NCBI RefSeq assembly: GCF_000686805.1
Contig: NZ_JMLP01000010.1
Coordinates: forward strand, 124,001 to 188,000
Direction: 5' to 3'
Source: Bacillus sp. UNC41MFS5
GTDB lineage: Bacteria; Bacillota; Bacilli; Bacillales_B; DSM-18226
DNA length: 64,000 nt
Shown: positions 52,203 to 60,946 of the stretch, piece after piece
Layout: each line of letters opens with the position of its first letter
How positions within the stretch are numbered: the first letter of the stretch is position 1
Notes under the pieces: model-generated
Told to the model about the DNA's origin: nothing
Seen by the model: the letters and a program-made list of their open reading frames with translations, nothing else
Database searches by the model: none
Position numbers and translations under genes: made by a program

Positions 52203-52231
52203 AGTATATGTGTAATATTCCCATTTGTAAA
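52203..52231 (-). promoter_or_regulatory. Sigma-A promoter of the rsgA-like leader
   Basis: TTTACA (52231-52226) and TATACT (52208-52203) are separated by 17 bases on the minus strand. Transcription would start near 52196, giving a leader of about 200 bases before the rsgA-like gene. Confidence 0.78.
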
Positions 52232-52333
52232 TAAAAAATGAAAAAAATCCAGATTTGTGCAGAAGAAGTTAGACACCTACCTATTTAAGCTTGAATAAAT
52301 TATGGTGTAATCCATTTGATAGGAGTTGATAAT

Positions 52334-53086
52334 ATGTCCGAGAAAAGAACTCATCCCGATTATCTCCAAAAGGCGGCTATGTATGATTTGCTGGCTCAAT
52401 TTTATAAATACTCGTTTCCAAACTTACACATGCATTACTACCTAAAACATGTCGAATATATGAATAAAGCGATGAACTTCATGAGAACAAATCCCCAAGC
52501 AGTCCAAGGAGAAGCGACTGTTCGCGTCCTCCACACGTCCCCTGATTCCCCTAACGTTGATATATATATTGATGGACACCGAGTGATAAGGAACTTACCA
52601 TTTAATAATGTAAGTAATTACCTATCATTAAAAGCAGGAAAACATCATATCGATATTTACCCAACGGGAAATATGGTCGACAGTGTTTTAAATAAAAAGA
52701 TAACAGTTGAACCTGGAAAATCGTACACACTTGCTGCCATTGACTCTGTGAAGAAAATGCGCCTGTTAGTTTTCCAAAATAAACCAATAGTCCCAGCAAA
52801 TGAATCAAAAGTTCGCTTTATCAACTTATCACCAGATTCCCCACCCTTAGATATTGCAGTGAAAGACAGAGATGTGGTTTTCCCAAAAGTATCGTATAAA
52901 CTGGCCACAGAATATTTAGGATTAACACCAATGACAGTAGATTTGGAGGTTAGGGAGGCCGATACAAAAAACGTGCTATTACCGATGCCGAGAGTTCAAT
53001 TTTTGCCAAATGAAAGCTATACGATTGTCTTCTTTGGTCTTTCAAAAAATGAACCAGCATTCCAATTTATCAAAATGAAGGATTAA
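52334..53086 (+). CDS. DUF4397 domain protein
   Basis: The 250-residue protein has a helical N-terminal part (about 1-50, Tyr/His-rich), then two DUF4397 repeats (about 56-145 and 150-240), each with a VR[VF][LI][HN].SPDSP motif. No signal peptide is seen, which is unusual because many DUF4397 proteins are exported; it may be a spore or surface protein leaving by another route. The ATG follows AGGAG. It is divergent from the rsgA-like leader. Confidence 0.8.
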   Translation: MSEKRTHPDYLQKAAMYDLLAQFYKYSFPNLHMHYYLKHVEYMNKAMNFMRTNPQAVQGEATVRVLHTSPDSPNVDIYIDGHRVIRNLPFNNVSNYLSLKAGKHHIDIYPTGNMVDSVLNKKITVEPGKSYTLAAIDSVKKMRLLVFQNKPIVPANESKVRFINLSPDSPPLDIAVKDRDVVFPKVSYKLATEYLGLTPMTVDLEVREADTKNVLLPMPRVQFLPNESYTIVFFGLSKNEPAFQFIKMKD

Positions 53087-53121
53087 AAATAGGTGCCTCT
53101 AATTTAACGAGGCACCTATTT
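53087..53121. terminator. Bidirectional terminator between the DUF4397 gene and ypmS
   Basis: A perfect 13-bp stem (53087-53099 with 53109-53121) includes the ypmS stop codon. Confidence 0.8.
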
Positions 53122-53694
53122 CACTGGAACTAATATCGTAAACCTAATATCATCCTTTTTCAGGTCAAATTTGTCCGCCTTTAGTTTAATATCACTTTTT
53201 AATCTCAATTGCTGCATATTGATATAAATCAGTTTATCTTTTGGTCTGATCTCAACACCTTTTGGGATTTTATAATTATCGCTAATAAAATTAAGAACGT
53301 ATGAAATGGGAAGGTGTAAACTCCCGATAGTCATTGATTTCTGCTTTAATACCAAATCACCATTTTCAAGGGCACTTGGTTTAAAGGTTAATTTCATATT
53401 TAATTCTTCACTAAAAAACGGCAGGGTACCATACAGTTCGACCTCATCCCCCAGAACGACTTGATAATCAATCGAAGAACCCACAGCCTCTTCTTTAAGA
53501 TAATGATTAATTAACTGATTTAAATCATTCTTATTGGATTTAACATGAAAGGAAACATGTTCACCCGCCAGCCCCTTCATTTTGCTTGTTTCCGGGCCCT
53601 CCGATGGGAACATCATAAGGGACAAGATAATAATAGCGAACAAAAGGTTGATTCCCAGCAAGATTAGGAATCCTATTTTCCATTTGTTTTTCAT
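53116..53694 (-). CDS. ypmS: YpmS family protein
   Basis: A 192-residue protein with one N-terminal membrane helix (about 7-29) and an extracellular domain rich in beta strands. It has the YpmS pattern (HYLKEEAVGSSIDYQVVLGD, then PISYVLNFI). It follows ypmR immediately, as in B. subtilis. Function is unknown. Confidence 0.9.
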   Translation of the reverse strand: MKNKWKIGFLILLGINLLFAIIILSLMMFPSEGPETSKMKGLAGEHVSFHVKSNKNDLNQLINHYLKEEAVGSSIDYQVVLGDEVELYGTLPFFSEELNMKLTFKPSALENGDLVLKQKSMTIGSLHLPISYVLNFISDNYKIPKGVEIRPKDKLIYINMQQLRLKSDIKLKADKFDLKKDDIRFTILVPVK

Positions 53695-54525
53695 CTAATT
53701 CTCCTCTGTATTAACCATAAATGGCGGCTTATCTAATCCAGGTAATACTTGATCTTCTAAGGTCTCGTTCAACCTTTGTGCAATCAACTCATAGCCTTTG
53801 TCATTTGGATGGAAATTATCAGTAAATAAAAGGTCTTCTGTTGCATTTAAAAACATATCTTCGATTGGAACAAAATAGGCATTTGAATAATTGGCAATGA
53901 CCGTTTGTCCGGTTTTATTCCAGTCAGCTACAATCTCATCCAACTCTTTAATTTCTGAAAACCATTTAGAAAATGGATTGTATAACCCCACTAATACAAC
54001 CTGTGCATGGGGATTTTCCTGTTGAATAAGGTCAAAAATTTCAGTTAAATGTTTTTGATAGGATTCTTTTTCAGCTGTGAACGTAGATAGTTGAAGGTTT
54101 TCAATATTGTCCTTGACTACTTTCATTATATCGTTACCGCCAATTGTTACTATGACCAAATCTGCCTTTTTTAGCGCACCTTTCAGTTCTGATGTATTCA
54201 ATCTTTTTAACAGTTGAGTTGTCCGATTGCCTTTCACACCATAATTATTAAAATCAACTTCCTTGATTCCCTTTTCTTTTTCAAGCATCGTTTCTAAATA
54301 TGGCAAGTAGCCGCCTTTGTTTGTACTATCGCCTACCCCTTGGGTTAGTGAATCGCCCACAGATAAGACTGTTAATTTACGTGGGACAAAGTCAGCGGGA
54401 ACTTGGGCAAAGGCTTGTGCAGCAGTTTTCTTTTCAGAATGTAGTGTCAATTGATCAACTGGATTACAAGAACATAGGAATAATACCGAGAGAATGAGAA
54501 GGGGGAAAAGCTTTTTCATCTTCAT
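53695..54525 (-). CDS. ypmR: SGNH/GDSL-family lipoprotein hydrolase
   Basis: An exported esterase or acylhydrolase of 276 residues. The signal peptide ends in a lipobox-like LCSC (Cys19). The SGNH blocks are present: VGDSLTQGVGD (Ser nucleophile), GVKGNRT, VTIGGNDIM and a late FHPNDKGY (Asp/His region). The substrate is unknown. It ends one base before ypmS and so is coupled to it. Confidence 0.92.
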   Translation of the reverse strand: MKMKKLFPLLILSVLFLCSCNPVDQLTLHSEKKTAAQAFAQVPADFVPRKLTVLSVGDSLTQGVGDSTNKGGYLPYLETMLEKEKGIKEVDFNNYGVKGNRTTQLLKRLNTSELKGALKKADLVIVTIGGNDIMKVVKDNIENLQLSTFTAEKESYQKHLTEIFDLIQQENPHAQVVLVGLYNPFSKWFSEIKELDEIVADWNKTGQTVIANYSNAYFVPIEDMFLNATEDLLFTDNFHPNDKGYELIAQRLNETLEDQVLPGLDKPPFMVNTEEN

Positions 54526-54603
54526 TTCACCTTCCTTCTAAATTATTTTTATTATAGCACGGCTTGAATCATTCAAAACAATATGTACTATATCCTATTC
54601 CTG

Positions 54604-54635
54604 CCAAAAAAAATAGACCTGTCCAAAGGTCTATT
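54604..54635 (-). terminator. Terminator of ypmQ
   Basis: A 9-bp stem (54612-54620 with 54627-54635) overlaps the ypmQ stop and is followed by TTTTTTTT on the minus strand, so ypmQ and ypmRS are probably separate units. Confidence 0.88.
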
Positions 54636-55209
54636 GCAATGCTTTCATATCATGAATGATTTCATCAAAAGGAACATTCTTGTAACCATCGTAGGATTTC
54701 CGAATATGCCCTTCTTGGTCTACTAAATAAAGGGATGTTCCATGGATGACTTGATTACCCTCTTGGGGCTTTTTAACCAGTGCTTTGTAATTTTTCAAGG
54801 CAAAGTTTTCAATATAGGCCTGTGAGTAGCCAGTCAGAAAGGTCCAATTTTTAAAATCGACTTGGAATTGCTCCGCGTAACGTGTCAATACTTCCGGGGT
54901 ATCTACCGTCGGGTCGACACTGAATGAAACAAATTCAATATTTTTCAACCCTTCATCCTTGACCATTTTTTGTAATTTCGTCAAATTGGCTGTCATCGGC
55001 GGGCAGACATCTGCACAACTGGTGAAAATAAAGTCTGAAATCCATACTTTTCCCTTTAAATCCTTTAAACCAAAGGATTTATTGTCTTGATTGGTTGCTG
55101 TAAACTCCTTAACAGGCCAATCGACAGCATTTTCTATTTCTTTTTGACCACATGCTGTCACTATCATAGTTGTTAGAACCATGATAACTAATAAATACCG
55201 TGCCTTCAT
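54631..55209 (-). CDS. ypmQ: SCO1/SenC-family copper-binding lipoprotein
   Basis: It assembles the CuA centre of cytochrome c oxidase at the outer face of the membrane. The lipobox VTAC gives Cys20 in a 192-residue protein. The thioredoxin-like fold carries the copper ligands CADVC (Cys65, Cys69) and His near 155 (QVIHGTS). B. subtilis YpmQ (BsSco) is the close relative. It is separated from ypmR by a terminator. Confidence 0.95.
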   Translation of the reverse strand: MKARYLLVIMVLTTMIVTACGQKEIENAVDWPVKEFTATNQDNKSFGLKDLKGKVWISDFIFTSCADVCPPMTANLTKLQKMVKDEGLKNIEFVSFSVDPTVDTPEVLTRYAEQFQVDFKNWTFLTGYSQAYIENFALKNYKALVKKPQEGNQVIHGTSLYLVDQEGHIRKSYDGYKNVPFDEIIHDMKALQ

Positions 55210-55290
55210 ACAATCACCTGCAACCCTTTTTCTATTCCATATGGTGAATAGTTTAACAAAGAATTGAAAAAGAAGAAAGGATTTGGCTTG

Positions 55291-56457
55291 TTAATCAATC
55301 ACACCGGTTCGTTCTATTGTATTTTTGACGTGCACATCAAATGTTACCTCCTTATATACCCTGTCCCACTCTTCCTTTGTGATTGTTTTTCCTCTTAGAT
55401 GTGCTTCGTATTCATTTCCAAATCCGACTGGGTCAATTTCTAATTCCTTAAAATGAAGGAGTAACTCTTCAATTTTCTTTTTCATTGACTGATTGAGTTT
55501 GTTTTCAAGTAACTTTACCGAAGCAGGTTTACCTAAATCTAAGGCTTGGGTCATCTCTAATACTCTTGAATCTAGTTTAATATCGACTCTAAATCGGAGG
55601 TTTTTTTTATTAACTAATTTTATCTTTGTCTTAGTTCGTATATTATCAATTGTGACATATATTTTGCTGAATATTGGTTTCTTCGTATAATTTTCATTTT
55701 TTAAGATGATTTTTTTTAATTGTTCCGTCTTAAACCCCATTTCTTTGGTACCCGCATTATATTTATCCACTAATATTTTCAAATAAAAAAGGTCCCCTTG
55801 CTTCAATTCATCCACTAAACGATCATCTTGAAAGAGACCAACCCCATCGATAATAACATCTTTCCCCTTAACTTTTAAGATTGGGAGCACAGGGTCCTTC
55901 CCAATATCATAATAATTATGGTTGAACTCATGCAAGGTCGGGGAAATAACTTGCTCTCCCTCTACATTTTGTTTAATTAAATTGTACATATATGTCCCAA
56001 GGTTTAAATTCCCTTTATTCTTATTTTCAATTTGCATGATTTCTGCAGCAGTTTGATCCGCAATCGTTAAATAGACCATATTCCCAATCGCAGCATCGCG
56101 ATTCAACGTGTCGACCAGCTGGATAATCCCTTTTTCTGCAAGCTCTCGACTATAAACAACAGAACGGAGTTGTCCTGAAACGAGCTTCTGATTGGATTGA
56201 AGATTTTCTAGTTGTCTTAAACCCTTGCTTGTTTTTGCTACGGATGTGATTACTTTCGTTGCCGCTTTAGTCATCGGGTCAAACTTTTGAACAACTGCAG
56301 TTCCTTTAATTTTATTTTTCCCTTCCAAATCGAACCCTGAGGTTGTCATTAATCCTAATTTTTCAAGTGGCTTTTGCTGTATACAACCAGCACAGAGAAT
56401 CATCGTCATCAAACATACTGTCCAAAGAATTAGATTGCATTTATGAGGCTTCTGCAC
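55291..56457 (-). CDS. Spore germination receptor C subunit (Ger(x)C lipoprotein)
   Basis: The lipoprotein subunit of a GerA-type nutrient receptor, 388 residues. The signal peptide ends in LCAGC (Cys25). The body shows the Ger(x)C pattern, with LEKLGLMTTSGFDLEG at the front and a conserved C-terminal domain (about 215-380). The GTG start has GGAGGAAG ahead and overlaps the B gene by 17 bases. The germinant is not predictable. Confidence 0.92.
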   Translation of the reverse strand: MQKPHKCNLILWTVCLMTMILCAGCIQQKPLEKLGLMTTSGFDLEGKNKIKGTAVVQKFDPMTKAATKVITSVAKTSKGLRQLENLQSNQKLVSGQLRSVVYSRELAEKGIIQLVDTLNRDAAIGNMVYLTIADQTAAEIMQIENKNKGNLNLGTYMYNLIKQNVEGEQVISPTLHEFNHNYYDIGKDPVLPILKVKGKDVIIDGVGLFQDDRLVDELKQGDLFYLKILVDKYNAGTKEMGFKTEQLKKIILKNENYTKKPIFSKIYVTIDNIRTKTKIKLVNKKNLRFRVDIKLDSRVLEMTQALDLGKPASVKLLENKLNQSMKKKIEELLLHFKELEIDPVGFGNEYEAHLRGKTITKEEWDRVYKEVTFDVHVKNTIERTGVID

Positions 56458-57562
56458 TTGATTTCTTCCTCCTTTGGAACCATTTCTTCACCAAAACAAT
56501 CATTGATAAGAGGACAGGATAACAGAAGGCAGTTAAAAAGCCGAGACGACCAACAAAATCCGTCAATTCATTCATTTGATACCTTGCTTTAATAAAAAAC
56601 GATCCACCCCAAACAAGGATACCGATGATCCAAATCCCCTTTTTTTGTTTCCAATTAATAATTCGATTAAACCCCTTAGATGCCGCCCACAAATAGGCGC
56701 ACATGTTTGGCAAGATGACTAACATCCAAAAAGAAACGGCAATAAATTCAAACCGTTCTAAGTTTGGTAACCTAACAATTTTAAACATTGATAAAACAGG
56801 CCAAATAGTCCGAGCCAACCCGTTTTCAGCGAAGAAAGTAATGCACACCATTGTCACAGCCGTGAAAAATACCGTTGTATATAAATTCCCTATTTGTGAG
56901 TACATAAATATCTTTTTTTTATCTTTTACATATGGATATAGGAACATAAGTAGTTCAAAGCCCATAAGAGATAAAGAGGTTTTATAGACCCCATTGAGAA
57001 TGTGCTTCAGATCTGTGTTTAAAAGAGGCAACAAATTTTTAGGATCCGCATACTGCATAGGTACAACTAGAATAAAAATCATCCAAATAGTCCCTAAGAC
57101 TGACATAAAAGCTACTCCGACAATGATACGAACGCCGCCATTAACTCCATAAATAGTTAAGAGGATTAGAGCAAGCGAGATTTGCCATGTGGGCATTTCG
57201 GGAAAAATCCACACTTGGACAATTTCAATATAATTCATCAGGATAACAAAAAAACTTATGGTCATATACATCATATAAAAAACATTCAACGCATTCCCAA
57301 GCCATTTTCCAAACACATCTACCTGAATTCCATATAAATCCGCACTTTCATATTTTTTAAGCATGAGAACCATCATGGCTAAGACAAAAGCCGAAAATAG
57401 TCCTCCAAGAAAAACAGAGATCCACGCATCGTGTTTTGCTGCTAAATAGACAATTCTAGGTAATCCAACAATTCCTACGCCTGTTTGTGTAGAGTGTATA
57501 AAAAACATGACCAGGAATGCATTAACCAATAATCCTTCTTTTGGCTGTACATTTACTTTCAT
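56441..57562 (-). CDS. Spore germination receptor B subunit (GerB-type permease)
   Basis: The APC-superfamily membrane subunit of a germinant receptor, about 373 residues with ten helices. It shows the family start (GLLVNAFLVMFFIHSTQTGVG) and a GVNGGVRIIVG region. GerB-type proteins bind the germinant. The ATG at 57562 is eight bases after GGAG; a GTG at 57571 is less well placed. Confidence 0.92.
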   Translation of the reverse strand: MKVNVQPKEGLLVNAFLVMFFIHSTQTGVGIVGLPRIVYLAAKHDAWISVFLGGLFSAFVLAMMVLMLKKYESADLYGIQVDVFGKWLGNALNVFYMMYMTISFFVILMNYIEIVQVWIFPEMPTWQISLALILLTIYGVNGGVRIIVGVAFMSVLGTIWMIFILVVPMQYADPKNLLPLLNTDLKHILNGVYKTSLSLMGFELLMFLYPYVKDKKKIFMYSQIGNLYTTVFFTAVTMVCITFFAENGLARTIWPVLSMFKIVRLPNLERFEFIAVSFWMLVILPNMCAYLWAASKGFNRIINWKQKKGIWIIGILVWGGSFFIKARYQMNELTDFVGRLGFLTAFCYPVLLSMIVLVKKWFQRRKKSSAEAS

Positions 57563-57573
57563 CCTGACCACTC

Positions 57574-59106
57574 CTATTCATCTACATCCTTTTTTTCAAC
57601 ACCTTTATGCTTAGGAAAAAGCTGTTTGTCTATAGGACGATTTGTTTCTGGCCTGTAGGATAAATATTGTGACGGAAATTTAAAAATACTGTATCCAAAG
57701 TCTTTCCACCTAAAGGGATAGACGGGAGTAAGGTAGGGCCTCCCAATGGTAGTTAATCTTAAAAGGTGAATCAGAATAAAACAAAACGAAAACATAATCC
57801 CAATCCCCCCCCACATACCAGCTAAAATAATAATTGGAAAACGAACCATCCGAACGGCAGTACCCATTAAATAGCTAGGTGATGTAAAAGACCCAAGGGC
57901 ACTGAGTGCAATAATGATAATTAAGATATTACTTGTAAATCCTGCTTGTACCGCTGCCTGTCCGATGACGATACCACCAACGATACCCATTGTTTGACCT
58001 ACTTTAGTAGGCAACCTTGCGCCTGCCTCCCTTAAAAGTTCGATGACAAATTCTAAGAGAAAGGCTTCGAGGACTGGTGGAAACGGAACATTTGCCCTTG
58101 ATTGACCAAGTGAAATGAGCAGGGCTGATGGGATAACCTCATAATGGTAGGTCAGTACAGCCACATAGGCAGGGGTTAATAAGACAGATAAAAAAATCGA
58201 AATAATCCGCAGCATCCGTAAGAAAAAACCCATATTCCAACGCATATAAACATCTTCTGTTGATTCAAAGAAGCTAAGAAAAGGTGTTGGACCATAAATA
58301 GCAGACGGGGACCGGTCCATTAATACTGCCACACGCCCCCTCATCAAGGAAAGAGTGACCCGGTCTGGCAGTTCGGTTGACATAATTTGCGGGAAAATCG
58401 TCCAACTATTATCTTCGATTAATTGCCCCAAGACCGTTGTATCCGGTATGTAGTCATAATCTAAATCCGTGATCCTCTGCCGAAAGGTACTCACATTTTC
58501 TTCATCAGCGATATCCTTAACATAGACAAGTTTTCCAGGGGTCTTCACCCTTTTTCCAATCGTGATATCTTCCATACACAATTGTGGATCTTTTAAATTA
58601 CTCCTTATAATATTTAAATTACCTATAAGAGATTCTGTAAAAGAAATCTTCGGCCCATATACAAGCGACTCAGTTTCTGCCTTTTCAAGCGATCTTTCCA
58701 CCGTTGAACCGACATTGGCAAGTATTCCGTAAGGTTCACCATCAATATAAATGTACGATTTTCCTTCTATTAATGAGGAAACAACTTCTTTTAATTGATT
58801 GGCAACAGAAAGTTCTGCAATCGGCAAGATTTGTGCAAGACTTTCCGTTGTCCATTCATTTTGTGTACTTTGCTGGACAGGTGACAAGAGAAATTCATCA
58901 AAGCTAGTTTTATCAATGAGGCTACTTAAAAAACAAAAGACAATTTTCTTCCCATTCTTTTTAAGGGTGCGAAAATTCAGGTCTGAACAATCGCCTATCT
59001 CTGTTTCCAACTCTGATTTAAGATCATCCACATTTAAACTATGCGGCTTCTTATCCTCTGATTGTTTACTATCTGACTTTTTGTTTTCTGATTTCCGCTT
59101 AAACAT
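57574..59106 (-). CDS. Spore germination receptor A subunit (GerA family)
   Basis: The GerA-type subunit, about 510 residues. It has a hydrophilic, Lys/Ser-rich start of about 35 residues, a soluble domain (to about 290) with the PDTTVLGQLIEDNSWTIFPQ block, then about five membrane helices and a hydrophilic C-tail. The signature SLLTPAYVAVLTYHYEVIP-like and PFPPVLEAFLLEF segments are present. It is the first gene of the three-gene receptor operon A-B-C; no D subunit follows. The ATG at 59106 follows AAGGTG. Confidence 0.93.
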   Translation of the reverse strand: MFKRKSENKKSDSKQSEDKKPHSLNVDDLKSELETEIGDCSDLNFRTLKKNGKKIVFCFLSSLIDKTSFDEFLLSPVQQSTQNEWTTESLAQILPIAELSVANQLKEVVSSLIEGKSYIYIDGEPYGILANVGSTVERSLEKAETESLVYGPKISFTESLIGNLNIIRSNLKDPQLCMEDITIGKRVKTPGKLVYVKDIADEENVSTFRQRITDLDYDYIPDTTVLGQLIEDNSWTIFPQIMSTELPDRVTLSLMRGRVAVLMDRSPSAIYGPTPFLSFFESTEDVYMRWNMGFFLRMLRIISIFLSVLLTPAYVAVLTYHYEVIPSALLISLGQSRANVPFPPVLEAFLLEFVIELLREAGARLPTKVGQTMGIVGGIVIGQAAVQAGFTSNILIIIIALSALGSFTSPSYLMGTAVRMVRFPIIILAGMWGGIGIMFSFCFILIHLLRLTTIGRPYLTPVYPFRWKDFGYSIFKFPSQYLSYRPETNRPIDKQLFPKHKGVEKKDVDE

Positions 59107-59163
59107 AAGCAACACCTTAACCATTCAATTTTTTTTATCTTTACCAGAACATCTAATATTATC

Positions 59164-59228
59164 CAAAAGAAAAAAAGAAGGGTGTCAGGCACCATGTGAA
59201 AAATTCACATGGTGCCTGACACCCTTCT
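59164..59228 (-). terminator. Perfect 25-bp hairpin terminator of degV
   Basis: 59176-59200 pairs perfectly with 59204-59228 around a three-base loop. The minus strand continues with a T-rich tract (TTTTTTTCTTTT). The core AGGGTGTCAGGCACC is a recurring hairpin sequence in Bacillus genomes. It separates degV from the germination operon. Confidence 0.88.
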
Positions 59229-59238
59229 ATTGATAAAT

Positions 59239-60081
59239 TTATTCAAAATAATACATTAAGGCGATTGTACCTGGTCCTGTGTGGGTACTAATTGTTGGCC
59301 CTGTATAATCAATGGATATATCATTATAGTTTGTTAAATCCGAGATCGCTTCCTTTAATTTCGATGAGAGTTCGATAGCTTCAGCGTGTACAATGCCAGC
59401 ACCCATGATGGTTTTCCCATTCACATCTTCCGCAAATTGTTTTGCCAAATATTTAACTACTTGGGAATGACTTCGAACCTTGGCAACGGGGTTGTATTCA
59501 GCCCCTTCAAGTGAGGCAATGGGCTTGATATTAAGTAACGAACCTATAAAGGCCTTCCCCTTACCGATCCGGCCGCCCTTCACCATGTTTTCAAGTGTAT
59601 CGACCATAATATAAAGTTTGGTATTTTCACGTATCTTGTCTAGGCGTGTTAAGATTTCCTCGATACTCTTCCCCTGCTTCGCCATTTCCGCTGCTTCCTT
59701 GACCTGGAACTGGAGAGCCAACGAAATAAACATCGAGTCAACAACGGTGACTTTTGTTTTCGTCATCTGGGCAGCACTTTCGGCGGAACGAACGGTACCG
59801 CTCATTTTGCCTGTCATGTGAATCGATAAAACCTCATATCCTTCTTCGCCAAGTCGGTCATACACTTCAAGAAAAGTTCCAGCAGAAGGTTGCGAACTTT
59901 TCGGTAATTCCTCAGACTTTTTCATCACTTCTATGTATTCAGCAGGATCTATATCCACTCGATCTAAGTAAGATTCTCCATTTATCGTTACGGACAATGG
60001 TACTACTACAATACCAAGTTTTTCGGTCATATCTAATGGCATGTCCATTGTTGAATCGGTTACAATTTTAATTTTGCTCAA
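59239..60081 (-). CDS. DegV family fatty-acid-binding protein
   Basis: A cytoplasmic two-domain protein of about 280 residues with the DegV signature: KIVTDSTMDMP near the start, VVPLSVTINGESYLD, SSQPSAGTFLEVY and the C-terminal YTGPTISTHTGPG. DegV proteins bind fatty acids and deliver them to fatty acid kinase (FakB role). The frame opens 22 codons earlier, but GGGAAGTGA precedes the TTG at 60081, chosen as start. Confidence 0.9.
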   Translation of the reverse strand: MSKIKIVTDSTMDMPLDMTEKLGIVVVPLSVTINGESYLDRVDIDPAEYIEVMKKSEELPKSSQPSAGTFLEVYDRLGEEGYEVLSIHMTGKMSGTVRSAESAAQMTKTKVTVVDSMFISLALQFQVKEAAEMAKQGKSIEEILTRLDKIRENTKLYIMVDTLENMVKGGRIGKGKAFIGSLLNIKPIASLEGAEYNPVAKVRSHSQVVKYLAKQFAEDVNGKTIMGAGIVHAEAIELSSKLKEAISDLTNYNDISIDYTGPTISTHTGPGTIALMYYFE

Positions 60082-60174
60082 AACAGTCACTTCCCTACCA
60101 GTACTGCTTTGTATTATACAGTTAAGTGCAGTGGAAAGGAATAACATACATCACTTTTGATGACTTTTTAAAAT

Positions 60175-60364
60175 TAGGCTGTGTTTAACTTGTCTGTTGA
60201 TTTCCGTTCCAGGCGCTTCGCTTTCCGCGGGCGTGCCGAGGAGCCTCCTCGGCGCTTTTAGCGCCTGCGGGGTCTCCCCTGCCCCGTACTCCCGCAGGAG
60301 TCTTCGCGCCTTCCACTCCAATCATCAGAGTGGCTAAATCAACATTTAACCTTAACACAGCCTA
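60175..60364. mobile_element. MITE-like non-coding element with inverted ends
   Basis: A 190-base GC-rich element with perfect 11-base inverted ends (TAGGCTGTGTT at 60175-60185; its complement at 60354-60364). AAAT flanks both sides as a possible target duplication. Its interior (GGCGCTTCGCTTTCCGCGGG, then CCCGCAGGAGTCTTCGCGCC) is a sequence repeated in many Bacillus genomes. There is no transposase gene, so movement would need an outside enzyme. Confidence 0.7.
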
Positions 60365-60410
60365 AAATTAAAGAGCATCGCCGGAGGAACCCTGCGATGC
60401 TCAGAATGCA

Positions 60411-60662
60411 TTAAGCGTTATTCTTTAATTCTCCTATTTTAAATAAGCGTTCATAATCAGGCCATTTCATGATATTTTTCAAATAATCTTTAAAGGAATA
60501 GCATTTTTTCAAGCTTTTTTCCTCATAGAGCGACGTAGCATACGTCTGTAAACGGACTTGGATCATAAATTTATAAGTGCTATCTTCCTCCAATACAGGA
60601 ATTTCAATAATTTTAACCTTCTGTCCAATATCATTTTTGAACTCTAGGCTCTTGAATAACAA
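60411..60662 (-). CDS. Small hypothetical protein, about 83 aa
   Basis: I do not recognise this small basic protein with alternating beta and helical segments. A TATAAT box (60701-60696) lies inside the longer frame that opens at 60704, so that start would not be transcribed. GAGG sits nine bases before a TTG at 60662, which is preferred. Confidence 0.5.
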   Translation of the reverse strand: MLFKSLEFKNDIGQKVKIIEIPVLEEDSTYKFMIQVRLQTYATSLYEEKSLKKCYSFKDYLKNIMKWPDYERLFKIGELKNNA

Positions 60663-60895
60663 AATATCAATCCTCTTTTTCACCCGTTTGTGTATATTAT
60701 ACACCCAAAACTGTTCGAATTGTGTCTTATTCTGCTTGGATTAAGAAATATTTATGAATTATTTCCTAGTCGATAGTTATTACCCAACAATAAAAACGGC
60801 ATTGAGGATGGTTTTAAGAAGGAGACTTTCATGAGTATCGCAACTACATAAATTTTCAGTCATGGATGAAAGAACAGAACAAAGGCTAAAAATAT

Positions 60896-60928
60896 GCCCC
60901 CATTCCTAATGGAATGAGGGCTCATTTT
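60896..60928. terminator. Bidirectional terminator after tatC
   Basis: An 11-position stem (60896-60906 with 60911-60921, one mismatch) with T runs on both strands (TCATTTTTTT and ATATTTTTAG). Confidence 0.85.
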
Positions 60929-60946
60929 TTTGCTATTACAGCATAT

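Noticed and set aside
59176..59228. 25-bp perfect palindrome as a mobile-element end
   Set aside because: A T-rich tract directly follows it on the degV sense strand and no second end is found, so terminator is the simpler reading.
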